DNA of 64,000 bases from Pandoraea captiosa (lineage in GTDB: Bacteria > Pseudomonadota > Gammaproteobacteria > Burkholderiales > Burkholderiaceae): positions 434,001-498,000 of the forward strand of contig NZ_CABPSQ010000002.1 of NCBI RefSeq assembly GCF_902459775.1, given 5' to 3'. The notes below the pieces were generated by a model. It saw nothing but the letters and a program-made list of their open reading frames with translations, had not been told where the DNA came from and did not search any database. This document shows positions 37,562 through 47,271 of the stretch, in pieces. How positions within the stretch are numbered: the stretch's first letter is position 1; every line of letters starts with the position of its first letter. A program made the position numbers and the translations under genes.

Positions 37562-37638
37562 GTATTCGATGTGTATTCGAGGCGTATTCGAGAGGTATTC
37601 GAGAGGTATTCGAGAGGTATTCGAGGCGTATTCCATTG
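37562..37638. repeat. 11-bp minisatellite, seven units
   Basis: GTATTCGATGT, GTATTCGAGGC, GTATTCGAGAG three times, GTATTCGAGGC and a final GTATTCCATTG, in strict 11-bp register directly after the glmS terminator. Open frames across it are artefacts of the period. The three identical central units suggest recent slippage. Confidence 0.92.
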
Positions 37639-37710
37639 GCGCGTTTGCGCGACGTGGGCAGCGCAGCGCGCCACGTGGCGCGACGGTACGGGCTCATCTC
37701 ATGCCACGGC

Positions 37711-38067
37711 TCAGGCTACCGCCGACCACACGGCGAGTTCGTATCCGTCCGGGTCGAGGAAGTGGAACCGTTGACCGCCCGGAAAGGAGAACACTGCCCG
37801 ACTGATCCTCGCGCCGGCGGATTCGACGCGACGCTGAGTCTCCGCCAGATCTTCCGCATAAAGGATCACGAGCGGACCGCCCGGACGAACGGCTTCGCCC
37901 GTCGTGAAGCCTCCCGTCAGACGCCCGTCGCTGAATTCCGTATAGGTCGGACCGTAATCGGTAAATGTCCAGCCGAACACGCTGCCATAGAAGTCTTTGC
38001 TACGCGCGATGTCGGCGACGTTGAATTCGATGTTGTCGATCTGGCGATCGGTGCCTCGTTGGCTCAT
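37711..38067 (-). CDS. VOC (glyoxalase/bleomycin resistance) family protein
   Basis: 118 aa single-domain VOC protein with the paired beta-alpha-beta-beta-beta modules: IDNIEFNVADIARSKDFYGSVFGW and FHFLDPDGYELAVWS with the metal-binding Glu. Likely a metal-dependent lyase/dioxygenase-type or binding protein; no specific substrate is visible. Start at 38067 overlaps the upstream DUF3224 stop as ATGA, so the two are coupled. Confidence 0.9.
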   Translation of the reverse strand: MSQRGTDRQIDNIEFNVADIARSKDFYGSVFGWTFTDYGPTYTEFSDGRLTGGFTTGEAVRPGGPLVILYAEDLAETQRRVESAGARISRAVFSFPGGQRFHFLDPDGYELAVWSAVA

Positions 38068-38489
38068 GCGTGTTCTCCGTTCGATGGTTGCGCGTCCGGC
38101 AGCGTGTAGCTGAAGTGATAAGCGTGTTTGCCGTCCGAGATGTCGATGACGAGCTGGCCGGCAAGACCGACGAGCGCGTCGGTGCCGGAGTCGGGAACGA
38201 CCGTGATGGACTGCGTTGGCACCCCGCGCGCCATCGTGCAACTGTGCTGCAACACGAACGTGCCGCTGCGCCCGTGCAGCGTGCCACGCACCGTTTCCAT
38301 CGCGACATACCCGGCAGAGCCCGCCGTGCCGCTGCGAAACGAGAGCATTTCTCCTTGGCTGGTGGCATTCAGATCGCCGTGGTACGTCTTATCGAGCGAC
38401 AGGCGCCCAAGCCCGGTGCTCTGCGCCACAGCACTCAATTCCTGCGGCCCGAGTTGCACGTCGAAGGGCCCTTTTGCCGAGAAATCCAC
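38064..38489 (-). CDS. DUF3224 family protein
   Basis: 141 aa protein with the DUF3224 pattern: GLGRLSLDKTYHGDLNATSQGEML, then TVRGTLHGRSGTFVLQHS and VVPDSGTDALVGLAGQLVIDI. Probably a small beta-barrel of unknown function. The start is GTG at 38489, chosen because AAGGAG lies 7 bases upstream; the open frame extends further without ribosome site. It is first gene of a two-gene unit with the VOC protein. Confidence 0.88.
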   Translation of the reverse strand: MDFSAKGPFDVQLGPQELSAVAQSTGLGRLSLDKTYHGDLNATSQGEMLSFRSGTAGSAGYVAMETVRGTLHGRSGTFVLQHSCTMARGVPTQSITVVPDSGTDALVGLAGQLVIDISDGKHAYHFSYTLPDAQPSNGEHA

Positions 38490-38529
38490 GGTTGCTCTCC
38501 TTGTCTGAGTACTGTGTTTTTGTACAGCA

Positions 38530-38543
38530 TCGAGTGTACTCGA
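38530..38543. promoter_or_regulatory. Inverted repeat upstream of DUF3224/VOC unit
   Basis: TCGAGT-GT-ACTCGA, 6-bp arms, 41 bp upstream of the GTG start. A likely operator position, with the regulator unknown. Confidence 0.35.
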
Positions 38544-38681
38544 ACTTGAGTGAGATGCAAGGTGAAATTTGTCACGACGAAAGAGATGGCTACAAGTAAA
38601 CAACGATTTGCACCACTAACCGTATAAGCGTCAGGACATTTCCGAGTTTCTTGAGATTGAACGCCGTGGGATCTAAGCCAC

Positions 38682-39167
38682 TTGTCGCCGTTCGCGTTCA
38701 GGGCACGGGTGCGCGAGCACTGTGACGTATCGGTGATCGTGCTCTTTTCGTGCCACTGCTTTACGAAGAGTCTCAAGTGGGACGACCGTCCTTTAGTGTC
38801 CATTCCTCGAAGCGAGATTTACTCGGATGCACGCGAACGCAGAATTCTTTGCCCGGTTCGGTACCGTCTCTCCCGCAAGTTTCTGCCAGGCATCGTTTTG
38901 AGTTTGGGGTCTCGAAGGATAACGTTGGCGGACGACAGACGGCCCGATTTCGTCACACGTGAGCATGTCGACGAAAACGGAAAGATGGGGCTTTACGCCG
39001 TTTTTTTTGAAGTCGAAAAAGACAAGGTGCGCAATCGACTGGTATTACGTGTCCAGTCCGCATATGTCTTGGAAGGTGGTCTAACGAGGCGTCAACGCGA
39101 GGCGAAGAGAATTGCGCTGGCGACGTTGCTGCGAAAGGTTCACGAAGGCACCGCGATACGGGCATAG
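38682..39167 (+). CDS. Hypothetical protein, start unresolved
   Basis: I do not recognise this gene. The frame is open for 161 codons from a TTG, but the coding-like part is the last ~120 residues. There the composition is protein-like (IPRSEIYSDARERRILCPV, VDENGKMGLYAVFFEVEKD, VLRVQSAYVLEGGL, REAKRIALATLLRKVHEG). There is no membrane segment or known motif. The surrounding DNA is visibly lower in GC than its neighbours, which suggests transfer. It may be the 3' part of a longer decayed gene. It is followed by several hairpins. Confidence 0.5.
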   Translation: MSPFAFRARVREHCDVSVIVLFSCHCFTKSLKWDDRPLVSIPRSEIYSDARERRILCPVRYRLSRKFLPGIVLSLGSRRITLADDRRPDFVTREHVDENGKMGLYAVFFEVEKDKVRNRLVLRVQSAYVLEGGLTRRQREAKRIALATLLRKVHEGTAIRA

Positions 39168-39184
39168 CCCATATCGGAAAGACC

Positions 39185-39290
39185 AACGGCCACCATGAGG
39201 TGGCCGTTGCAGGCGGGATTCTCTATCTACACAAGTAGAATTCCCACTCCAGGTGGGACCCGGCATGCCGGGCGGCGCTACGTTTTTTTC
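39185..39290 (+). other. Run of hairpins after the hypothetical gene
   Basis: Four stems in 90 bases. AACGGCCACC/GGTGGCCGTT (39185-39208) is perfect over 10 bp. TCTAC-ACAA-GTAGA (39226-39239) can extend outward to GGGA/TCCC. TCCCAC/GTGGGA (39242-39258) shares bases with that extension. CCCGGC-AT-GCCGGG (39259-39272) is a 14-bp palindrome. A T7 run follows at 39283-39289. It could be a structured RNA, a compound terminator or a mobile-element end. Confidence 0.4.
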
Positions 39291-39403
39291 ACCCGCTTGT
39301 ACGTAGTTTTCAGCGCAAATACTAATACAAGGCGTTTTGACCAGTCAACTTGCTGATCTTCTGAGTTGGATGGAGTGCGCCTCGTATGACCCGGAATCTC
39401 CAA

Positions 39404-39436
39404 ACAAAAAGGGGAGTCCCCTTCAGGACTCCCCCA
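39404..39436 (-). terminator. Rho-independent terminator of first porin gene
   Basis: Minus-strand stem from GGGGAGTCC (39411-39419) and GGACTCCCC (39426-39434), a perfect 9 bp, followed on that strand by TTTTT (39410-39406). It lies 53 bp after the porin stop codon. Confidence 0.9.
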
Positions 39437-39488
39437 AACGACTGGAGCACTCAAACCAACGACAAAAACCTCTCGCGAAGGCGTTGGC

Positions 39489-40646
39489 TCAGAACTTGTG
39501 ACGCAGGCCCGAGATCACAGCCGCCTGCGTCTTCGTGCTCGACGCACCACCGGCACCGTTGATCGAGGCGGCCGTCGCGTCGCCTGCGGCCTTTTGATAG
39601 ATACCGACCAGATACACATCGGTACGCTTCGAGAGCAGGTAGTCCACTGCGGCATTGACCTGGTGGTACTTCGGGCTCAGATCGGCGAGTGTGGCGCTGC
39701 GCGTGCTGGCATCCGTGTACGTGTACGACAGACCGAGCAACAGCGACGGCGTCAGGTTGTACGTGCCGTTCAGTTCGTAGTTCGACACGCGCGCGCCCGT
39801 ACCGCCGACGTAACGCAGTTGCGTGTTGCTGTACACGAAGCCAACGTTGGCCGGGCCGAACTTGTAGCTGCCGCCCGTGGCGAACACGCGTTGCTTGTCC
39901 ACACCGACCGTGGTCGTGCCAATTCGGGCCGAGTAGAAATCGCCGCTGTAGTCGCCGGAAACCGCGCCACCGGTGTTGCTGCCATTCGGCGTACCGACTT
40001 CCAGATAACCGATGCCGAACTTGACCGGGCCGTTCGCGTAACTCGCACCCACGCTCCACGCGCGGTTGTTGGCGAAGCCATTGCCCGGCGTGCTGCTGCT
40101 CGGCTGGTTCGAGAAGCCATACAGGCCACCGAACGAGAAGCCGCCGTAATTGGCACTCGTGTACTTGATCGAGTTGTTGATGCGGAACGAGTTGTACAGG
40201 TTGTCGACATCGCCGACGTGAGCGCCGAGCTTCGTCGCAAACTGTTTGGCAGATGTCAGGCCGCTCACGAAGTCGACCACGGAGTCGTACTGACGACCGA
40301 TGGTCACGCTACCGAACGACTTGTTCGACAAACCCACGAACGCCTGACGGCCGAACTCGCGGCTGCCCTGGCCCAGCGCGCCGTTCGTGAGGTTGAAGCC
40401 GTTTTCCAGCGTGAAGATGGCCGACGTGCCGCCGCCCAGTTCCTCCGACCCCTTCAGACCCCAGCGGTTGCCCGATTGCAGGCCGTCAGCCGTCGTGAAG
40501 TTCTTGCTGCCGCCGACATTGCTCACGTAGGCGAGACCGCCGTCAAGAATGCCGTACAGCGAGACGTTGCTCTGTGCTTGTGCAGCACCGGTGGCGGCGG
40601 CTGCGATAACGCCACACAGTGCGGCGGCCAATTGCGTCATTTTCAT
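39489..40646 (-). CDS. Gram-negative porin (Porin_4 family)
   Basis: Outer-membrane trimeric porin, 385 aa. Signal peptide ends at TGAAQA|QSNVSLYGILDGGLAYV, the typical beta-proteobacterial porin start. The motif GSEELGGGTSAIFTLENGFNL, alternating beta-strand pattern and the C-terminal Phe (GLRHKF) needed for BAM assembly are present. It has its own terminator and an AT-rich promoter region (40647-40800). General diffusion of small hydrophilic solutes is expected. Confidence 0.94.
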   Translation of the reverse strand: MKMTQLAAALCGVIAAAATGAAQAQSNVSLYGILDGGLAYVSNVGGSKNFTTADGLQSGNRWGLKGSEELGGGTSAIFTLENGFNLTNGALGQGSREFGRQAFVGLSNKSFGSVTIGRQYDSVVDFVSGLTSAKQFATKLGAHVGDVDNLYNSFRINNSIKYTSANYGGFSFGGLYGFSNQPSSSTPGNGFANNRAWSVGASYANGPVKFGIGYLEVGTPNGSNTGGAVSGDYSGDFYSARIGTTTVGVDKQRVFATGGSYKFGPANVGFVYSNTQLRYVGGTGARVSNYELNGTYNLTPSLLLGLSYTYTDASTRSATLADLSPKYHQVNAAVDYLLSKRTDVYLVGIYQKAAGDATAASINGAGGASSTKTQAAVISGLRHKF

Positions 40647-40928
40647 CGGTCGATTCCTCTATCGATAACTTATGGGTCAATGCGAACCCTTCGCCTGTGG
40701 ACGGGCGCCCCGTGGGTTCGGGCCGAACTATATCGAAGGAATTCGCAATTCAATAGGTGTATTAACGAAAATTCGCGTGAGGTGTCTTCCCGCTGCAACG
40801 TAATGAATCCGTTGTCGACGAACGTGCGTGAATTCATTTTCATGACATATGAACGCCGTATAAAGGAAATGCGCGCAAAGTCCACCGATCATCAAAGCGA
40901 TCATCAAAACAACGGGCAGACGCCGGTG

Positions 40929-41492
40929 TCACGGTTGTGACGCTGTCGTGTTCGGGCACGCACCGATGTCATCTTGTCCGTCGCACGCACTTAAGGCCAT
41001 GCGCCGCGTGCGTTCCGCGACAAGCCGTGCGTAACGCTTGCGCACCTTGTCGGCGTAGCGTCTTCGCAGAGGCGCGCGGGCTTCACCTGTCCCGGCGTTG
41101 TAGGCGCCTACGGCTTCCCACCCATAGCCGTACTGACGCACGAACCCGGCGAGGATCCACGCACCGGTGACGATCGACGCACACGCGTCCTCGCGCAGAT
41201 GCCGCTCCGTCACCCCGTACTGCGCCAGCTTGGGAAGATGAATGCTGTTGATCTGCATCAGACCGATGTCATAGGTGCCATTGCGATTGGTATTGCGTGC
41301 GTTCATGTCGAGATTCGACTCGACTTGGGCGATGGCGTAGAGCAGTAGCGGATCGAGCTGATAGCGCTCAGCGGCCACGTCCCAGCAGTCGGCGCTCGCG
41401 CGCGACGCGTGCAGCAAGCCGATGGCTGAAATGGCAACCACCCCGAATACACGCATGCCACGCATGCGCAGGCGATGCATAAGCAGCCACAT
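40929..41492 (-). CDS. Small lytic transglycosylase (IagB/VirB1-like)
   Basis: About 187 aa, SLT domain after a signal peptide ending ASRASA|DCWDV. Catalytic Glu in AIAQVESNLDMNARN, followed by TYDIGLMQINSIHLP and GAYNAGTGEA. Proteins of this size usually make local gaps in peptidoglycan for secretion systems or pili, but no such genes are near, so its partner is unknown. Several in-frame ATG codons (41492, 41480, 41465, 41456) make the start uncertain. Confidence 0.88.
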   Translation of the reverse strand: MWLLMHRLRMRGMRVFGVVAISAIGLLHASRASADCWDVAAERYQLDPLLLYAIAQVESNLDMNARNTNRNGTYDIGLMQINSIHLPKLAQYGVTERHLREDACASIVTGAWILAGFVRQYGYGWEAVGAYNAGTGEARAPLRRRYADKVRKRYARLVAERTRRMALSACDGQDDIGACPNTTASQP

Positions 41493-41875
41493 AGGTTCAT
41501 ACCGGCGCAAAGCCGTAGACGATAAATTCAGACGTTTCGACCTCCGGTCCGCCCGACGCGGTCCCGGCGTTCGTCAAAGTCGCAACGCAAGCTTGGTGCC
41601 ACAGTACGATGCGCGCTTCCGAAATTCGCTCGGAAGCGCGCCAGACTCACCGACCCGTGTGGCACGGTTGGCGCGTTCGTCCCCTATGTCCCGAGCAGCG
41701 CGCAATCCACCACGTGACGAAACGTATGTAAATATCGTCATTTCGTCACAAACGGCATATTTATCGACGATTTAACGCTACATTTCATCGTCACCTCTCC
41801 CTAGAATTGAAGCACTGACGCGTTGTCGGCCAGACCGGCGGCGCATTGACCGACGTTCCTGAATAGGGGGAAAAC
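41493..41875. other. 383 bp divergent spacer
   Basis: No gene seen. The right half (about 41725-41800) is AT-rich and carries several ATCGTCA/TCGTCA-like elements, which could be the promoter and operator area of the saccharopine-dehydrogenase-like gene. AGGGGG lies just upstream of that gene's ATG. Confidence 0.5.
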
Positions 41876-42973
41876 ATGAAGAAGATTGCCTTGCTGGGTG
41901 CGGGACACATCGGCCAGACCATTGCGCGTCTGTTGCATGACAGTGGCGATTACCAGGTGACGGTTTTCGACCGCAACGCGCAATCGCGCGACGCGGTGCG
42001 CGAATACGCGCACGCCTTCGTCGAACTGACGCATCACGATACCGGCGCGCTGCAACGGGCTGTCACGGGTTTCGACGCCGTCGTGAATGCATTGCCCTAC
42101 ACCATGGCGACGAGCGCTGCGACGGCATCCGTCGCCGCCGGGTGTCACTACTTCGATCTGACGGAGGACGTGGCCGCCACGCATGCGATTGCGCAGCTCG
42201 CGGAGGGCGCCTCGACGGCGCTCATGCCGCAATGCGGACTGGCACCCGGGTTCATTGCCATTGCCGCCCATCACCTCGCTGCCGAGTTCGATCAGGTCGA
42301 TTCCGTCAAGATGCGCGTCGGCGCGCTTCCTGCGTTTCCGACCAACTCCCTCAAATACAACCTGACGTGGAGTGTCGACGGCCTGATCAACGAGTACTGC
42401 CAGCCTTGCGAAGCGATTCGCGATGGCGCGCGACTCAGCGTGCAACCGCTGGAGGACCTGGAGCACTTCTCGCTCGACGGCGTGGAATACGAGGCGTTCA
42501 ATACCTCGGGCGGATTGGGAACGTTATGCGAGACGCTGGCGGGACGCGTGCGCGATCTCGACTACAAATCGGTGCGCTATCCGGGGCATGGCGCGCTGAT
42601 GAAAGTCCTGCTCAACGAATTGCGCCTGAAGGACGATCAGGAAACGATCAAGACGATTCTCAAGCGGGCGATACCGAGCACCTTGCAGGACGTGGTGCTC
42701 ATCTTCGTGGTGGTCAATGGGCTGCGCGGCGGTGTACTCACGCAGGAAGTATTTGCGCGGAAGATCTTTGCCGAGCGTAACAACGGGCACAGCGCCAGTG
42801 CGATCCAGATCACCACGGCATCCGCGATCTGCGCGGCTGTCGACATGTTCTTCGCACAGCAGCTCCCGCAACGAGGATTCGTGCGCCAGGAGCAGATCGC
42901 GCTGCCCGACTTTCTTGCGAATCGCTTCGGGCAGGTCTACGCGCACTCCACGCACATCGAATCGCTGTCCTGA
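41876..42973 (+). CDS. Saccharopine dehydrogenase family protein
   Basis: 365 aa, Rossmann fold LLGAGHIGQTIARLLHDSG at the N-terminus, VNALPYTMATSAATASVAAGCHYFDLTED, and APGFIAIAAHHLA in the catalytic region. This family includes saccharopine reductase/dehydrogenase and lysine-pathway enzymes of bacteria; the reaction here cannot be fixed. It is monocistronic, flanked by a porin gene in convergent orientation. Confidence 0.88.
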   Translation: MKKIALLGAGHIGQTIARLLHDSGDYQVTVFDRNAQSRDAVREYAHAFVELTHHDTGALQRAVTGFDAVVNALPYTMATSAATASVAAGCHYFDLTEDVAATHAIAQLAEGASTALMPQCGLAPGFIAIAAHHLAAEFDQVDSVKMRVGALPAFPTNSLKYNLTWSVDGLINEYCQPCEAIRDGARLSVQPLEDLEHFSLDGVEYEAFNTSGGLGTLCETLAGRVRDLDYKSVRYPGHGALMKVLLNELRLKDDQETIKTILKRAIPSTLQDVVLIFVVVNGLRGGVLTQEVFARKIFAERNNGHSASAIQITTASAICAAVDMFFAQQLPQRGFVRQEQIALPDFLANRFGQVYAHSTHIESLS

Positions 42974-42989
42974 CACGTCTCAGTCCTCA

Positions 42990-43046
42990 CAAAAAAACAC
43001 GACGGCCCGGCAAGCGGTGCACCCCCGCACCACCGGGCCGTCGTTG
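42990..43046. terminator. Bidirectional terminator
   Basis: ACGACGGCCCGG (42999-43010) and CCGGGCCGTCGT (43033-43044) form a perfect 12-bp stem with an internal GCGGTGC/GCACCAC-like element. On the minus strand it is followed by TTTTTTT (42997-42991), so it mainly terminates the second porin gene. It also lies 26 bp after the saccharopine-dehydrogenase-like gene. Confidence 0.85.
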
Positions 43047-43089
43047 AGGAAAACAGGTTCAGGCGGGGTATCGACGGTGGATCAGCGCA

Positions 43090-44172
43090 TCAGAAGCGGT
43101 GCTGGATACCGGCCGTCACGCCGAGTTGCGTATCCGCCGCGCCTGTCAGATCGCGCGAGAGACTGACTTTCTGGCCGTGCTTCGCGAAGGCGTAGCCCCC
43201 GGACAGGTACAGGGCCGTGCGCTTTGACATCGCGTATTGCGCGCGCAGCGAGATGAGCGTCGGATCGGCGTCGCCCGCGTCCTTGATGTTCTGATGGTAA
43301 ATCGCGCCGTACAAGGTGAACGCCGGCGTGAAGTCGTACGAGCCGCCCAGCCAGTACATATCGCTGCGCAACGACGCGGTGCCTGCCGTCACGAACGTCT
43401 TCTTGTAATTGCGGTAGCCCGCCATGATCTTGGCGCTGCCGAAGCGGTAGCTTGCACCGGCGTGAATGCCCTGAATGTAGTCCGTCGTGTCGGCCGGCGT
43501 CACGCTGCTGCCTGCGCCATTCTGACGATCGTACGTGGCGACGATGGCGAACGGGCCGTTCTCGTAGCCGAGCGCGACGTCGTACTTCGACGAGGTTTTC
43601 ATGCTGTCGGCCACATTGCCGAAGCCGTACATCGCGCCGAACTTCAGGCCGTTGTAGTCGCCGTCATAGCGCACGACGTTCGACGAGCGCGAGAACAGGC
43701 CATCCTTGCGACCGCCCGTGGCCGTGGCGCTGGTTGCCCACGAATAGTTCGGCGCATAGCCCATCGGGTCGAAGGGGAGCATATAGTCGTACGTCGTGGT
43801 GAACGTGCGCCCGAGCGTGAACTGTCCCCAGGTCTTGTGCAACAGGCCGACTGTCGCGCGGCGGTCGAAGATCGCGCCGGGGCCGTCGTCGAACTGTCCG
43901 TTGACCATGTTGATGCCGCTCTCGAGGTTGAACACCGCCTTGAGATCGCCACCCAGGTCTTCCGTGCCCTTGAAGCCAAAGCGCGACGTATTCTTGCCGC
44001 CCGAGATGGCGCGCACCGCGCCGCCGTTGTCGCTGGCGTGGTTCACGTACTCCACACCGGCGTCGATGATCCCGTAAATCGTCACGTTCGACTGCGCGTG
44101 GGCCTGGCCGACCAGCGTGCCCGCGGCCGTCAAGGCCACTGTCGCGGCCAGGGCGATACTGCGTCGTTTCAT
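43090..44172 (-). CDS. Gram-negative porin (Porin_4 family), second
   Basis: 360 aa outer-membrane porin. Signal peptide ends VGQAHA|QSNVTIYGIIDAGVEYVNH. GTEDLGGDLKAVFNLESGINM, WGQFTLGRTF and the C-terminal Phe (AGIQHRF) fit the family. It is clearly divergent from the porin at 39489, so it is not a recent duplicate. Single-gene unit with its own terminator. Confidence 0.94.
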   Translation of the reverse strand: MKRRSIALAATVALTAAGTLVGQAHAQSNVTIYGIIDAGVEYVNHASDNGGAVRAISGGKNTSRFGFKGTEDLGGDLKAVFNLESGINMVNGQFDDGPGAIFDRRATVGLLHKTWGQFTLGRTFTTTYDYMLPFDPMGYAPNYSWATSATATGGRKDGLFSRSSNVVRYDGDYNGLKFGAMYGFGNVADSMKTSSKYDVALGYENGPFAIVATYDRQNGAGSSVTPADTTDYIQGIHAGASYRFGSAKIMAGYRNYKKTFVTAGTASLRSDMYWLGGSYDFTPAFTLYGAIYHQNIKDAGDADPTLISLRAQYAMSKRTALYLSGGYAFAKHGQKVSLSRDLTGAADTQLGVTAGIQHRF

Positions 44173-44257
44173 TGTCGTCTCCTCTCTTTTTGTTTCTCGT
44201 GGTGTTTGCGCGGGAGAGCGCCCGCGCGTCGCATGAAGATGCTGCTTAGGTGGCTAC

Positions 44258-44301
44258 GTAGGGGCCGCGTAGGGGCCGAGTAGGGGCCGTGTAGGGGCGT
44301 T
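44258..44301. repeat. 11-bp tandem repeat, four units
   Basis: GTAGGGGCCGC, GTAGGGGCCGA, GTAGGGGCCGT and GTAGGGGCGTT in exact register. It fills the gap between the ABC ATPase stop codon and the second porin gene. The unit length is the same as the array after glmS, but the sequence is unrelated. Confidence 0.92.
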
Positions 44302-44309
44302 CCCTCGCC

Positions 44310-45372
<1,063 letters not shown>

Positions 45373-45380
<8 letters not shown>

Positions 45381-47136
45381 GCAATTTGACTCCGAAGCGC
45401 AACGCCACGCCCAGACCGGCGCCGACCATCGCGATGTTGATGACAGAGAGCGCGGCGACCTGATCGACCGCGCCGGTCGCCCACAGCGACACGAGCAGCG
45501 AGCCGATGACTTCCGTGCCGGGCGACAGCAGGTAGACGGCGGTCGAATATTCGCGCTCGAAGATCATGAAAATCAGCAGCCACGCGGCGAGCAGACCGAA
45601 GCGCACGAGCGGCAGCGTGACATCGAGGCTCACGCGGCTGCGCGTGGCGCCGACACTGCGCCCCGCTTCTTCCAGTTCGGGGCCGACTTGCAGCAGAGCG
45701 CTTTGGATGAGGCGCATACCGTAGGCGAGCCACACCACCGTGTAGGCCACCCAGATGCTCCACATCGAGTTCTTCATCTCGCGCAGCCCCGGCACGAAGA
45801 GGAAGATCCACAGGAAGGCGAGACCGGCCAGCAACCCCGGCACGGCGCGCGGCAGCAGCACGAGGTAGTCGAGCAGCCTGGCGGCCCAGTCGTTGCGGCG
45901 ATGGCCGGCGAAGGCCACGAGCGAGTAAAACCCCACGGCCAGTGCACCGCCGATCACGCCGATGCCCAGCGTGTTGAGAATGGCGCGTACGAGGTTGTCC
46001 TGCTCGAATAGCTCGGTGAAGTTCCCGATCGTGAGCACGTCGGCAAGGGCCACGCCTTCGCCCCAATGCGTGACGAACGAGCGCAGCACGATGCCCGAGA
46101 TGGGCACGAAGACCGTCACGATCAGCCACGCGGCGACGATGGCCAGCGCTACCCAACGCCACGCGCCCAGCGGCAGCACTGTCTGACGTCCCGCCTTGCC
46201 CTTGACCGTGACGAACTTGTTGGCGCGCTTGAGCAGATGACGTTGCAACAGCACGAGCGGAAACGTGATCGCAACGATGCACATCGCGACGGCGGCCATG
46301 AGGTGATACGACGGCACACCGAGCTTGTTGGTCAGCTTGTAGAGATACGTGGCGAGCACGAGGTGGCCTTCGGGGTCGCCCAGCACGAGGGGCAGGCCGA
46401 AGACTTCGAAGCCGAGGAAAAATACGAGCACGCCGGCGAAGAGCAGGGCGGGCATGGTCATCGGCAGGCTGACGTCGAGTGCCACCCGGAACGGGCGGGC
46501 ACCGGCGACGCGCGCGGCTTCCTCGACGTCGGACCCGAGATTGCGCAACGCCGCCGACGAGTACAGGTAGACGTGCGGCACATGCGTGAGGCCGACGATG
46601 AGGGTGATGGCGAGCACGGAGTACACCGACCATGGGGCGTCGAGACCCGTGAGTTCTCGGAACCACACCGAATAGAAGCCCACGGGGCCGGCGGCCACCA
46701 CGTAGCCGAACGCCAGCACCATCGGCGAGACGAACACCGGCGTGAGCAGCAGCGGTTCGAGCCAGCGGCGACCGGGCAAGTCGGTGCGGACCATCAGAAA
46801 CGCGAGAATGCCGCCGAACGGGATCGAGATGAACAGCATCCCGAACGCGATGATGAATGAGTTCTTCACGGCCGACCAGAAGTCGGGGTCGGTGAAGATG
46901 AAGCGATAGCCGTCGATGCCGAACGTGCGGCCGGCGTCGAAAAACGGCGCGGAGAGCACGCTTTGCAGCACGATGAACGACAGCGGCAGCAGCACCGCGA
47001 TCGTCAGCACGGCGATGACGAGCCAGCGCGAGGTGGCGGCCAGCGCACGCCAGGCAGGCGCCACATGGGGGGCGCCGCTCGCAGGCAAACGCCCGCTTGA
47101 TGCCGCAGCGCGGTGGGCGGTAGAAGACGACAGCAT
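45373..47136 (-). CDS. Fe3+-type ABC transporter permease, two-domain
   Basis: 587 aa inner-membrane permease made of two tandem BPD_transp_1 units (FbpB architecture). Each has a coupling motif: EEAARVAGARPFRVALDVSLP in the first half and EEAGRSVGATRSRVSLDVTLP in the second. About 12 hydrophobic segments. The start at 47136 is supported by GGGAGA 7 bases upstream; the frame continues a further 10 codons upstream. Confidence 0.92.
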
Positions 47137-47271
47137 GAGGGTCTCCCTGCACCCCGCAGGGTGCATATCGAGAAAGGCCAGGGGAGAGGCGGCACGTCCC
47201 GGCGACTGATGCCGGGTACTGCCGCCGGTCCAGGGCGTGGAGGTTCGGGGCGAAGCCCGATTACCGTGGGA

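Noticed and set aside
37562-37638. Tandem array considered as a CRISPR
   Set aside because: Units are 11 bp and directly adjacent with no spacers; it is a minisatellite.
39215-39245. On the minus strand AATTCTACTTGTGTAGAT resembles the stem of a Cas12a direct repeat
   Set aside because: It occurs once, with no array, spacers or cas gene in the window. A 5-bp TCTAC/GTAGA stem arises easily by chance, so I treat it only as one of several hairpins.
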